A DNA stretch of 64,000 nt from Magnolia sinica (GCF_029962835.1 NC_080588.1:46049001-46113000), one strand, 5' to 3'. Positions 48,648-59,114 are shown, counted from the first letter of the stretch. Translations and numbers: made by a program. The notes: generated from the letters alone by a model not told the origin.

Positions 48648-49134
48648 GGAGTAACCCGAGGGTTATAAGATATCAAGTAAAGAAAATAAAGTGTGTAAAG
48701 TAATTAAATCCTTATATGGTTTAAAACAGGCTCCTAAATAATAGGATAAAAATTTTGGTGGTGTTTTGAAATCAAATGGTTATCATATAAATGATGTAGA
48801 CAGATGTCTATATATTAAAACTTTTGAAAATGATTATATTATTATATGCCTTTATGTTGATGACATGCTTATTTTTGGAACTAATATTAAATTAGTTATT
48901 GTAACTAAGAAATTCTTGTCATCTAAATTTGACATGAAAGATTTAGGAGAGGCTAGTGTAATCTTGGGTATTGAAGTAATCAAGAAATATGGTGTTATTG
49001 TATTATCACAATCTCATTACATTGAAAAGTTACTGAGAAAGTTTAACCATTTTCACTGTTTACCTGTCAGTACACCTTATGATTACAGTGTGACTCTCAT
49101 AAAAAATACAAGTAGTAGCATGTCTCAATTGTAG
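48207..49134 (+). pseudogene. Copia reverse transcriptase
   Basis: RVT_2-type motifs: EAINDELKSIISSKTW, LVDLPPRNKPI, FKAKLVAKDFKQKERIDYFD, IKSLYGLKQAPK and the catalytic Y-V-D-D at 48853-48864 (ICLYVDDMLIFG), then FDMKDLGEASVILGIEV. Stops near 48290, 48388 and 48572 and a (TA)n expansion at 48617-48650 break the frame, while the YVDD segment (48766-49134) is intact. Confidence 0.9.
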
Positions 49135-49836
49135 TATTTCAGAATAATTGATAACCTCATGTATCTAACAAACTATATTAAACCAGACATAACTTTTATA
49201 GTATTAAGGCTAAGTAAATGTACACATAACCCTGGAAAAAAGCATTGGAATACCTTATATAGGATTTTGAGATACCTAAAAGGCAGTATGATTTATGGTT
49301 TACATTATAATAGTTTTCCTGTTGTATTAGAAGGATACAGTGATACTAACTAGATCAATGATTCATATGAAACAAAATCCACTAGTGGTTATGTCTTCAC
49401 CTTGGGTGGAGGAGCAATCTCTTAGAAGTCTACCAAGCAGACATGTATTATTGCTCAGTTAACTATAGAATCTGAGTTTATTGCCTTAGAAAAGGCTGGA
49501 TCAGAAGTCAAGTGGCTTAGAAATCTCTTAGTTGATGTACCATTGTGGCCAAAGCCTGTATCGGCCATGTCTATTCATTGTGAATGTCAAATAGTCATAG
49601 CAAAAGCAAATAGTAAAATATATAATGGAAAGAGCGGGTATATTAGACTCAGACACAACATAGTTAAACACATGTCACATGATGGAGTCATATCTATTGA
49701 CTTTGTGAAGTTAGAAAAGAATCTAGCAGATCCTCTAACCAAAGGACTATCTAAAAGATTAGTCAATGATAAATCGAAGGGAATGGAGCTAAGCCTAATA
49801 TATGAGCTTCTAGTGTCAGTAACCCAACCTATATAA
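49135..49836 (+). pseudogene. Copia RNase H
   Basis: Reads YLTNYIKPDITFIV, HWNTLYRILRYLKGSMIYGL, GYSDTN followed by a stop, SGYVFTLGGGAISW-like sequence with a stop where W is expected, IESEFIAL, and finally NLADPLTKGLSKRLV. The last segment ends at a TAA at 49834-49836. This is the C-terminal end of copia pol, about 0.5 kb before the right LTR. Confidence 0.87.
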
Positions 49837-50343
49837 GTAGAGATCCCATAATATAGGTTCAATGGGTAAACAACAAGACACGAGGTAGACGATTATATGA
49901 GCCCTTATATGGTGTACAGTGCGAGCAGTAAAATAGAAAGATGAGTTTTTTTTTGAATTCTTAATGAATCCATACCTATATATTTGGTGGTGTATACAGT
50001 TGTTGTATACACTTTATGAAATTTACCTATATGGGTGTGGAGGTGGAGGCCGCTTCCTATGAGAATCTAGAAAAATTCGTAAAACACTCATGAAATCCAG
50101 GTAATGGTGTATGACCAAAAAGCATCGAAACGGAGAATCACTTGAGGATGAAGAATTATGTGAGTGATATGTACTTACGATTTACATTGAAGGATTCAGG
50201 TTTAAGACTATGGTGTCACTTGATTCCTGTAAACCTGTCCTACTTACTTTAATGTTAGTTCAAGTCTATAGTGACATGGGCACCATTGTACAACTATTAC
50301 GCTTTAACCCAAACGACTGTTTATTTTGAAACATGTGAGGGAT

Positions 50344-51309
50344 TGTTGTATTTTGTTTAAAAATTAATTTTAAAATTAGAATTTTAAATATTTTGATTTC
50401 CCTCCACATTTGAAATTTCTATTGTTTTTAAGTTGTGAGTTTTGTTCCATATCAGATTTAACAAAGAAAAACATATTGTATATAAGATAGGCTTTTTGCC
50501 TTAGGGCTTGAGCCCCATTCAGAGGGCATGTGAATTTGGTCCTGTGAAGGGGGCTATGCCAATAGCTCTAATCTATGTCATTGACCACACGCTGAGCCGA
50601 GCCATGTCGTGTCGTGCCGAGCCGAGCCGAGTCCGTGTGTGTGTGTGCGCATGCGCATGCGCAACACGACACGATGAAGCGGGTTGGGCTGGGCATGGGC
50701 GTGGGTGTGGGTGCGGGTGAGGGTGCGAGTGCGAGTATACTTGCATGGGTATGTGTGTGTATGAGTACTTGTGAGACTTTATTTACGACAGTATACTCAC
50801 ATTTGTGCCCTTTCGTTTTAAACGAAAGAGACGCGACTATTCGGTTGGTCACACTTGTTGGGTTTAAACCCAACGGACCTAACCCTTTCAAAATGGTGCT
50901 TAATGCACCACTTCAGAGTCTATATAAAGACTTCCGATTTATATTTGAATGTACGAAAATCTTTTCCTCTCTTATAAAACTCTCATTGTATTGTAGTTTA
51001 CAAATTTTTTATTGTTGAGTTCGTCACTGAGTCAACTCAGTACTTTTGGGTAAAACTACAAGTGGTTCGAGCCCTCATACAGTAAGTGCACTACTGGGAC
51101 CGGGTCATAGTCGTTGTTTTCTGGAGGTCGATTGCTCTGGATACCTGTTGCACCTGGAACGCTGTCCAAGGGGAGAAAATTTGATTTCAAGTCGAGTGAC
51201 TCACGTCACGCCTTGACTCAATTCAATAAGTCTTCTTTTTCAAATTTTATTTTCTTTTTTTGGTTCTTGATTTTTAATAGTCTATTTAATTCAACCAAAT
51301 ATTCCAACA
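50344..51309 (+). repeat. Right LTR of the copia element
   Basis: Begins TGTTGTATTTTG right after GTGAGGGAT, a short polypurine tract (50335-50343), and ends ATTCCAACA. TATA box TATATAAA at 50921-50928. 966 bp, followed by ATGTT. Confidence 0.87.
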
Positions 51310-51663
51310 ATGTTTGTATGCTATCTCATCGGTTTTTAAGGTGATTGCGGTTGCCAGCCACGAAAGGACAACACAAATAATAGCCTAGTTCAAAACTTTC
51401 GTCACCTATAAAGGTATCAACCGTGAGCATTAAATTCTCAACCTTTCTTATTATGTGGCCCACTTGAGTCTTGAATCTTTTTATCGTTGAGATCAGTCCT
51501 AACATAGACTTGTCTAACCAATGGATGAAGTGGATGTAAAACATGTCATGGTGGCCGCACCGTGCTCAAGGTAGGCCATAGTGTTAGAATCACCTCACAA
51601 GAAAATCAGGCCGGTTGGCTCATCTGGTGGCCTGTGACCCAACACATAGGATTGGATCATTTA

Positions 51664-52292
51664 GGGCCTGTTTGGGAGCGTGGATTTGGAACCCCCTAGA
51701 TTCGGAGCCCCCAGGATTGGAAACCCCCTGGATTGGCAATCCTTCCAGTGTGTTTGGCACCCTGGAGTGTGAATCAACTTTAATTCAAAAATACATATTC
51801 ATGGTATATTTACAAGGGTTTGAATTTAATTATTAAATCAACTTTAATATCCCTAATTAGTGACATATATAATTTTTGACACTATGGTTGTGATAAGCCC
51901 ATTGAAATATATGCTTTGTGTGAAAATGATGAAATTCCAAGTCTCGAATGGACTGCAAGCACAAGATCATGTTTAAGTGACTAACCAATGATTTTTAACC
52001 GTTGATTAATATGGACAATGTTTGGACGGTGCTGATTTACATGGACAATGTTTGGATGGTGTTGATCATCATTAGTGGGTCATGTGCCCAATAGAATGAT
52101 AGTGTACAGTGACACACGTGTTACACCTACAACTATTGAAATGATTTTAGGTGTAATCTAAACTCTCATTGTGGATTGCAAACCCCCTCAAAGAGGGGAT
52201 TAGAAACCCCCAGTTACTTTATGCTGCCAAACAACCAAGGGGATTTGAAACCTCCTCCAATCCCCTCCAATCCAAGGTGCCAAACGACCCCC
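51664..52292 (-). mobile_element. Tourist-like (PIF/Harbinger-type) MITE
   Basis: 629 bp between GGGCCTGTTTGG and CCAAACGACCCCC, whose ends are inverted repeats. Contains subterminal inverted GATTGGAAACCCCC / GATTTGAAACCTCC blocks. The interior matches, inverted, the MITE at 16118. Left flank is TTA, right flank TAA, so the exact target duplication is uncertain here. No coding capacity. Confidence 0.75.
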
Positions 52293-52295
52293 TAA

Positions 52296-53130
52296 GAGTG
52301 TGGATCACCCTAATTTTTGAGAAGGGTGATCATGATGGTGGGGCTTATTGTTTCCATGGCACTGATTTCCTTACAGATGTCATGTTTGTGGGGAAAGACA
52401 ACATTGTACCACAATTTCTGTTGTAGTTGCCTGTGGGTAGTCAGTTCTCTATCTTTCAACAGTGAATTTAAAAATATAAACTTAGAACCAAACGTTAACG
52501 TATGTCACCATACAGGCCATAGGTGGATACGATACGTCCGACATATTTTAATAGAATACTTTGATACTCTTGCAGAGTGTCATGACAAATGGGTGATACG
52601 CAGGCACTGAAAAACTGCAAAAATGGTTTATGAGTAATGCAAATTGAACAGGAAAAATTATGGGCCCCACTTCATATGTATCTTAAATCAAAATTTAAAT
52701 TATTTGATTATATATTAGACATTTACTGGACAACTAAATTGAAAAGAACTTCAATAGTCCTTTTTCAGCAAAAAGTGTCCAAGAATCAGAGCGTAGGATT
52801 CTTCAACCAAACCAGTGTGATTTTGGGATTTTAACTTAATTATAGATAGGTTCACAACTTAGGTTGTTTCATTGAAGTTGATGTATTCCATGATTACAAC
52901 TTGGTATTGCTTGAGTACAAAGCATATTACGCTGCAAGAGTCTCAAATAACAAATCATATAGAGCTTTTTCCTACTGTACGACTCACTTATGAGTCATGC
53001 ACCTTACTAAGCCCTCCCATACTTAACTTCCAAAAATACTCCCCTGCTGTACGGATGGACATTTACTGGACCAAAATGCCCCTGCTTTATCAGAAATATG
53101 ATTTCTGAAAGCTGGGGTTCCATATGGCTA
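52296..53130. other. Intergenic stretch, no supported gene
   Basis: AT-rich, with many short frames and stops and no recognisable domain. A short GGCTACGGATTATAACCGTAGCC-like inverted word (about 53129-53150), of the type seen in the CACTA subterminal repeats at 12190-12600, stands at its right edge, immediately before the 21-bp array. Confidence 0.5.
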
Positions 53131-53149
53131 CGGATTATAACCGTAGCCA

Positions 53150-54236
53150 TTGAAATTGATCGTGAAGTGAAGGAAATTCACCGCGAAGTGAATGAAATTG
53201 ACCACAAATTGAAAGAAATTCACTGCGAAGTGAATGAAAGTGACCGCGAAGTGAAGAATTCACCGCAAAGTGAATGAAATTTATCATGAAGTGAATGAAA
53301 TTGGCCACGAAGTGAAGAATTCACCGCAAAGTGAATGAAATTTATCATGAAGTGAATGAAATTGGCCACGAAGTGAAGGAAATTCACCATGAAGTGAAGG
53401 AAATTGACCGCGAAGTGAATGGAATTGACGGTGAAGTGAACAAAATTCACCGCGAAGTGAATGGAATTGACCGCAGAGTGAATGGAATTAACCGCGAAGT
53501 GAAGGAAATTCACCGCGAAGTGAATGGGATTGACCGTGAAGTGAACGAAGTGAATGGAATTGACCGCGAAGTGAAGGAATTTCACCACAAAGTGAATGAA
53601 GTGAATGGAATTGACTATGAAGTGAATGAAATTCACCACAAAGTAGATGAATTGAATGAAATTCACCGCGAAGTGAAGGGAATTTACTGCAAAATGAAGT
53701 AAATTCATCGCGAAGTGAAGAAATTTAAACACGAAGTGAATGAAGTTAATGTAATTGACCGCGAAGTGAAGGAAATTCACTGCGAATTAGATGAATTGAA
53801 TGAAATTCACCACGAAATGAGTTAAATTCACCACAAAATGAAGGAAATTCACCGCGAATTGAATGTAGTGAATATAATTGACCACGAAGTGAAGAAAATT
53901 TACCACGAAGTGAATGGAATTAACCACGAAGTGAATGAAATTCATCGCGAAGTAGATGAATTGAATGGAATTCACCACGAGGTGAAGAAAATTCACCGTG
54001 AATTGAATAAAGTGAATGTAATTCACCGCGAAGTGAATGGAATTGACCGCGAAGTGAAGGAAATTCACCAGGAATTGAATGTAATTGACCACGAAGTGAA
54101 GGAAATTCACCATGAACTGAAGGTAATTCACCGCAAAGTAAATGAAGTAAACGGAATTCACCGCGAGGTGAACGAAATTGACCACGAAGTGAGTGAAATT
54201 GACCGCGATGTGAATGAAATTGACTGTGAAGTTTAT
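53150..54236 (+). repeat. 21-bp minisatellite (heptad-coding), first block
   Basis: About 50 imperfect units of GACCGCGAAGTGAATGAAAT plus T, alternating with CACCGCGAAGTGAAGGAAAT plus T. Read on the plus strand each unit is seven residues (E-V-N-E-I-D/H-R). On the minus strand it is F-x-x-H-F-A-V-N type. Frames are open on both strands over long stretches (plus 53331-53702 and 53838-54239; minus 53220-53780 and 53787-54185). No start context, splice site or domain supports a gene. Confidence 0.93.
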
Positions 54237-54239
54237 TAG

Positions 54240-54377
54240 CCATACAACATGTTGATAGGGTCACACAGACATGAATGAAGGCAAAGCACAACTATCAGTT
54301 TGGCCCAAAACTTTAGTGGCCCATAAATTTTTTTTAATGGCCATTGATCATTGTTTCCTGTGGTGTGGTCCACTTAG
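54240..54377. repeat. MITE core fragment inside the 21-bp array
   Basis: Contains AGGGTCACACAGACATGAAT, AACTTTAGTGGCCCATAAA and TGTTTCCTGTGGTGTGGTCC. These match the core of the GGGCCCACC MITE superfamily, without its ends. It separates two oppositely oriented parts of the minisatellite. Confidence 0.65.
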
Positions 54378-54510
54378 AATTTCATTCACTTCGCGGTGAA
54401 TTTCATTCACTTCACGATGAAGTTCACTCACTTTGTGATAAATTTCATTCACTTTGCGATGAAGCTCACTCACTTCACGGTGAATTACAGTCACTTCGTA
54501 GGAATGTTGA
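54378..54510 (-). repeat. 21-bp minisatellite, short inverted block
   Basis: About six units in inverse orientation (TTTCATTCACTTCGCGGTGA), so that together with the flanking blocks the DNA could fold into long hairpins. Confidence 0.88.
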
Positions 54511-54574
54511 TGGACTTAATGAGTTATATGATTGACTAGGAGGAATGTTGATATTTCGTAGCTAGAATCCTTCC

Positions 54575-54797
54575 CCTTACCTTTGTGTAATCTATCCCAC
54601 CCTAATAAGGCTGATTAAGGCCAATGATGGAAAGCACCACCCTGTAGCGGAACTCATTGCCAATTTTGACCCTGGGCATGCTTCCGAAGATTGGCTTGCC
54701 AATGTTCACACACTTGTTCGCTTCCTTGAGAAGCTTACTAGCAGCTAGGTCAATTCGCCCAATGGCCTTCCCTTGTCCACTCTCTGCTTCCCTTGTC
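54575..54797 (-). pseudogene. SUVH5/6-like histone methyltransferase fragment (SRA/YDG domain start)
   Basis: The minus strand reads ESGQGKAIGRIDLAASKLLK, then CVNIGKPIFGSMPRVKIGNE and FRYRVVLSIIGLNQPY. A TAG follows where the family has Gln, then GGIDYTK and a GTAAGG splice-donor-like site at 54575-54580. This matches the beginning of the SRA domain of SUVH5/6-type H3K9 methyltransferases (family pattern: RIDL, VNTGK, PGVEVGDEFHYRVEL, IIGLHRPFQGGIDY). The SRA domain binds methylated cytosine. Neither the rest of SRA nor pre-SET/SET is present, and both sides are 21-bp repeat or unrelated DNA. It is therefore a captured or translocated exon piece carrying one nonsense change, not a working gene. 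Confidence 0.75.
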
Positions 54798-55545
54798 ACC
54801 ACAAATCGAATGAAATTCACCACGAAGTGAATGAAATTAACTGTGAAATGAACGAAATTGACCTCGAAGTGAGTGAAATTGACCGTGAAGTGAGTGAAAT
54901 TGATCGCGAACTGATTGAAATTGACCGCGAAGTGAATGAAATTGACCACGAAAAGAGTAAAGTTCACAGCGAAGTGAATCAAGAGAATGAAATTGACCGC
55001 GAACTAATTGAAATTGACCGCGAAGTAAATGAAATTAACCGCGAAGTGAATGAAATTCACCATGAACTGATTGAAATTGACCACGAAGTGAATGAAGTAA
55101 ATAAAATTGACCACGAACTGATTAAAATTGACCCCGAAGTAAATGAAATTCACCACGGAGTGAATGAAATTCACCACAAACTGATTGAAATTGGCTGCGA
55201 AGTGAATGAAGTAAATGAAATTGATCGCGAAGTGAACAGAATTCACCACGAGGTGAACGAAATTGACTGCGAAGTGAGTGAAATTGACTGCGAAGTGAAT
55301 GAAATTTATCACAAACTGATTGAAATTGACTACGAAGTGAATTAAATTGACCACGAAGTTAATGAAATTCACTGCGAACTGAATGAAATTGACCGTGAAG
55401 TGAATGAAATTGACCATGAAGTGATTGAAATTCACTGCAAAGTTAATGAAATTCACCGCGAACTGATTGAAATTGACCACAAAGTGAATGAAATTGACCG
55501 CGAACTGATTGAAATTGACTGCGAAGTTAATGAAATAGATTTTCG
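54798..55545 (+). repeat. 21-bp minisatellite, second block
   Basis: About 35 units in the same orientation as the first block, with a frequent variant GACCGCGAACTGATTGAAAT that changes the heptad to E-L-I-E-I-D-R. The plus-strand frame is open from 54773 to 55345 (190 codons) and a minus frame from 55004 to 55480. Confidence 0.93.
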
Positions 55546-55789
55546 ACCATTGACCTGATGGAATCTTAGAAAATAACTAGGTTGGTTAAAGTAGCTTCTG
55601 CTACACTAAAATCATATATGGTACGTCAAGTAACTCATTCTGGTTTAGGAGATATGCTTGTTAAATGAATAAAGAAAAAATGAATAAAAAGAGAGAATTT
55701 TTTTTATATGCTTATCTATACTTATTATATAAATATGTATTAGACAAAAATGTAGGGGGAAAAAGTTCTCCTTGTAAAAAAAAATATTG

Positions 55790-56345
55790 CACAGATTACC
55801 ACCACACTATCGCCGGTACAGCGGTACTGTCGTGGCAGACCGTAGTAATTTTTTCCTTGCTGCAATCCCCACTGCTTTTGTGGGTCCCATCATGAGGTAT
55901 ATGCTATATCCAAACCATCTATCTATTTGACAAGCTCATATTAAGGCTTGAGACAAAAATAAGACAGATCTAACTATCAAGTGGACCACGCTATAAAAGG
56001 CAGTGGGGGATTGAATGTCTATCGTTGAAACCCTTTTAGGGGTCATAGAAGTTTTGGATCAATATGAAATTTGTTTTGGATGAAGACCTTATGAATAAAT
56101 TGAATGGAAAATAAATGTTATGGTGGGCCATACGAAATTTTTAACAGTGAAAATCAATTTTTTCGCTGCTATTTGTGGTGTGGTCCAGTCGATCTTTGGA
56201 TACGATTTTTTTTTTTTTTGATAATGCTCTGAAACGATCTCAAAATATGGATGAACGTTGTGGATATAATAAATACATAACTGTGGGTCCCATGTAACTT
56301 TGATCTCTTTTGAACTGTTCGTACAACTCGGAGTTCAAGGAGCAT
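55790..56345. repeat. Degenerate MITE of the GGGCCCACC superfamily
   Basis: Inverted arms: GTGGGTCCCATCATGAGGTA near 55880 against ATAACTGTGGGTCCCATG near 56277. Core words AAGTTTTGGATCAATATGAA and GTTATGGTGGGCC as in the other copies. Target duplications not identified. Confidence 0.65.
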
Positions 56346-56603
56346 CAGCGCTCGTCATCGCACACCCTCCAATCCGCTTTCGAAAGGAATGGGGGATATT
56401 TTGGTCCCGTGAAAAGTCACCCATACACCAAGGGCGTAGTTTGGTATAGTAAGTTTGGACGGACATGATAAGGTTACTGGCTTAAAAGTGAGGCATATAG
56501 TAGGAAAAAACTCAATCATATATTAAAGCAAAGTTATTTGATACTCCGACAGAATCTAATGGACGAAACTCAGCCACTTGCATTTGCTTACCCGACTTAT
56601 ATC

Positions 56604-56666
56604 TAACTCAAATCAAATCGCCTCGGTTATGGCGCCCATTGTGAAAATAACTTAACCACTACACCA
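56604..56666 (-). repeat. SINE-like tRNA-derived head, copy A
   Basis: On the minus strand TGGTGTAGTGG resembles a pol III A box (TRGCNNAGYGG), and 36 bases later GATTTGATTTG resembles a B box with C-to-T changes. The 63 bases are identical to 57556-57618. The body downstream differs between the two copies. An alternative reading on the plus strand is a TGGCGCC-type retroelement primer-site region. Confidence 0.5.
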
Positions 56667-56797
56667 ACTCATGCAGGGCCCACCTGATTATTGGATTGGC
56701 TATCCATGGGGCTTCTTATTTTCATGTTGGCCCCATAATCGACTAGTTGCAAGAACTCATCTACAACAAAGTCCTTGCTACATATATGTAATGTGCC

Positions 56798-57374
56798 TAG
56801 TGGTGTACCTAATTCGAACCGAGTTGAGCTTGACACAACTCGACTCGGCTCAGCGACTCCAACTCGAACTCGGCTCGACTTAGTCCTTAAGCAGCGACAG
56901 CTCGATTCGGCCAACAACTTGGGCCTTTGAGCTAGGATCAAGCCTTTGTGGCATTTTTCTCAAACACATAGAGTGCACCTTCAATTTCTCACGAAATGTA
57001 AAACAACAACATCGGTTTGTATTTCATCAAACACTCGGTGGGCAACATAAAAATCAAGAAACAAGGGGGTATTTGAAACATACCTTCTTAACTTGCCACC
57101 AACCGACACTTCGTTGAGTCATTTCATCAAACACTAGTTGAGCAACATCAATATTAAAATAACTAAGCCACCGAACTAGTTCGATCCAAGTTCGATTTGA
57201 GTTAGGGTTCGATCGGAGTCGAGTCGAGCTCGGCAAGCTCGAACTCGGCTTTTTTCGAGCTTCAAAAATCAGCTTAAGTCGGCTTGAACTCAATTTTGAA
57301 CCGTGTCGAATTGAGCTTTTTCTGAGTTGATTTGAGCGAGCTAACCAAGCTAACTCGATTCGTGTACAACTCTA
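56798..57374. mobile_element. hAT-type MITE with 8-bp TSD
   Basis: 577 bp, ends TAGTGGTGTAC and GTACAACTCTA (inverted repeats), flanked by AATGTGCC (56790-56797) and GATGTGCC (57375-57382), an 8-bp duplication with one mismatch. The interior is made of ACTCGACTCGGCTC and GAGTCGAGTCGAGCTCGG runs in inverted arrangement, a form known from plant hAT MITEs. Confidence 0.82.
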
Positions 57375-57555
57375 GATGTGCCTTCCAAAGTTACAATGTG
57401 TCACATAAGTAATTCTTGAGTGTTTGTGTATCATTCATTGCATTAGTAGAGTATTAAAGGTTTTCTCAATTTCAAACTTGACTCCAGGACTACATTACCA
57501 TGGAAGTGAACCATCATTTTTAAAATGATGGTGACTCATCCACCGAATACGGGTA

Positions 57556-57618
57556 TAACTCAAATCAAATCGCCTCGGTTATGGCGCCCATTGTGAAAAT
57601 AACTTAACCACTACACCA
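57556..57618 (-). repeat. SINE-like tRNA-derived head, copy B
   Basis: Identical over 63 bases to copy A at 56604-56666, same orientation. Next to it (57510-57532) is a 23-nt inverted repeat, ACCATCATTTT / AAAATGATGGT. Confidence 0.5.
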
Positions 57619-57689
57619 TTTACCATCAAAGAGAGAAAGCAGATAGTCATATAATCTAATTAATGGAACTTTGAGATTACACTCCATTT

Positions 57690-58480
57690 ACAATGGGGTC
57701 TGTTATATGTAAAATCAAATTGACCTGGTGACCAATAATAAAATTGACGGATCAAAGGAAACTCTTAGAGAAGGGCAGAGTATCAACTTGACCTCAAGTG
57801 CCGACTAATGACTTTGGACGTCGGCCTTTTTTGTCGGCATCAAAAGATGACTTGACTTTAAGTACCTTGGGTACCGACCTCAGGTACCGATCTCGACCTC
57901 AAGAGATGACTTCGAGCATCAGCTTCGAGGACTAGCTTTGACCATAGAACTCGACCTCAGAGGTTGGCTTCGGATACCGACTTCAGAATAGAAAGAAAAA
58001 TTCTTTCCATATGTGGGTGAAATTATCTCCCGAAATCTTTATGCAAAATCATGCTGATTAAAATAAAGTCGGGGATATTATTAGAATTAGAGTTCGACTA
58101 TGATACGGGCTCCTTAAATCAACTTAGATACATAAACCTCCTAGAAAGCCTATAAATACACCTCCTGGTATGAGTAAAGGTATACATAAATATACTAAAG
58201 TGTTTCTACTATAACTATAATGAGTTCATATACATGAATTAAGCATTCGAATGGTCTCCCATCTTAACCGTTGCCTCTGGTATATTCTCTTATACGTCCG
58301 ATATACTGTAGTTACTTAAATCAAAGGAGGTGAGGCAATATGGACCGGATTTCAGCTCAAGAGGGTCATGGTATGAACGTTCTTGATCGCCGTACGCACG
58401 TACCGGCTTCAACCATCAACGAGACACCACCATTTTCAAAATGCCAGCGAGCATATGCCGAGACGAGAATCCATGTGACT
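57690..58480 (+). mobile_element. Possible old LTR remnant
   Basis: Repetitive GACTTCGAGCATCAGCTTCG-like and GGGTACCGACCTCAGGTACC-like words are followed by a TATA-like CCTATAAATACACCTCC (near 58149) and then AGCATTCGAATGGTCTCC and TTAACCGTTGCCTC. This composition is common in plant Ty3/gypsy LTRs. Ends, target duplication and a partner LTR were not found. Confidence 0.35.
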
Positions 58481-59108
58481 CGCGGTTGACACTTTAAACA
58501 GAGCTTCCGGTTCCCGGTAAGAATCTATGCCAAAGATGGGACCCACCTCGTGACTACCAACATGACTGAAAACCAGAACAGCCTACCTAGTTTAGAAATT
58601 TTAGGTCAACTCTTATCTCACTGGCAGCAACTAACCCTCCGATCTTACCGAGTCACACATCATCCGACGGCTGGAACCAACCCTTTGGCTCTCTTTTTCC
58701 TCTTCCACCGGCTAGTGCCGGTAAAAACAAAAGAGACCCCATCCATCGTATAAAAGATGGTCAATATCGTGACGTATACCTTTGATTATTAAAGCATACG
58801 AGAAAGTAACCTATGTGCTAGCAGAGTATGGAGGTTTATACTCGTGCAGAAATGGAATGTATATATTTAAGAAATTAAGTCAATCTAAACCGTCCAATTA
58901 ATTGTACACATCTTAGATGGTTCATAGAAAAACAAAAAATTGATTGGACAACTAGTTTCAGATAAAATAACATGTATTTTTTAATGTGGATCGTTGAATA
59001 TTTGCAGATGGTATCCATTCGATGTGGAAGGGTTTTACGTTTCGTTTTAAGATAAATCAATCATGTGTCCCAATATTTAGAAGTTCTTGATTAGGGTATT
59101 ATATTGGC

Positions 59109-59114
59109 CACGTG
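59109..59114. promoter_or_regulatory. G-box CACGTG, distal, upstream of WRKY
   Basis: CACGTG within GGCCACGTGTAC about 320 bases before the WRKY start codon. bZIP/bHLH core site; the flanking GT fits an ABRE-like context. Function inferred. Confidence 0.5.

Larger units (their letters stand above)
20919..51309 (+). mobile_element. Ty1/copia retrotransposon, decayed and hosting a nested gypsy element
   Basis: The element is bounded by the target duplication ATGTT (20914-20918 and 51310-51314). Direct LTRs lie at 20919-21816 and 50344-51309. The internal order gag, protease, integrase, reverse transcriptase, RNase H is diagnostic of Ty1/copia. The gag gene is cut at 22156/46197 by a 24-kb Ty3/gypsy insertion. 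Without that insert the element is about 6.4 kb. Many in-frame stops, and several catalytic or zinc residues lost, show it is no longer autonomous. Confidence 0.9.

Noticed and set aside
54602-54982. Intact SUVH gene
   Set aside because: Only the first part of the SRA domain is present, with a stop in frame and no SET domain; the upstream part of the ORF is minisatellite.
53150-55545. Long ORFs (up to 190 codons) as real coiled-coil or hydrophobic proteins
   Set aside because: They arise from a 21-bp tandem repeat lacking stops on both strands; no start context, introns or flanking domains support genes. Kept only as a finding.
56641-56700. TGGCGCC word as a retroelement primer-binding site
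   Set aside because: No LTR end directly precedes it in either copy, and the minus-strand A/B-box reading fits better; kept as an alternative only.
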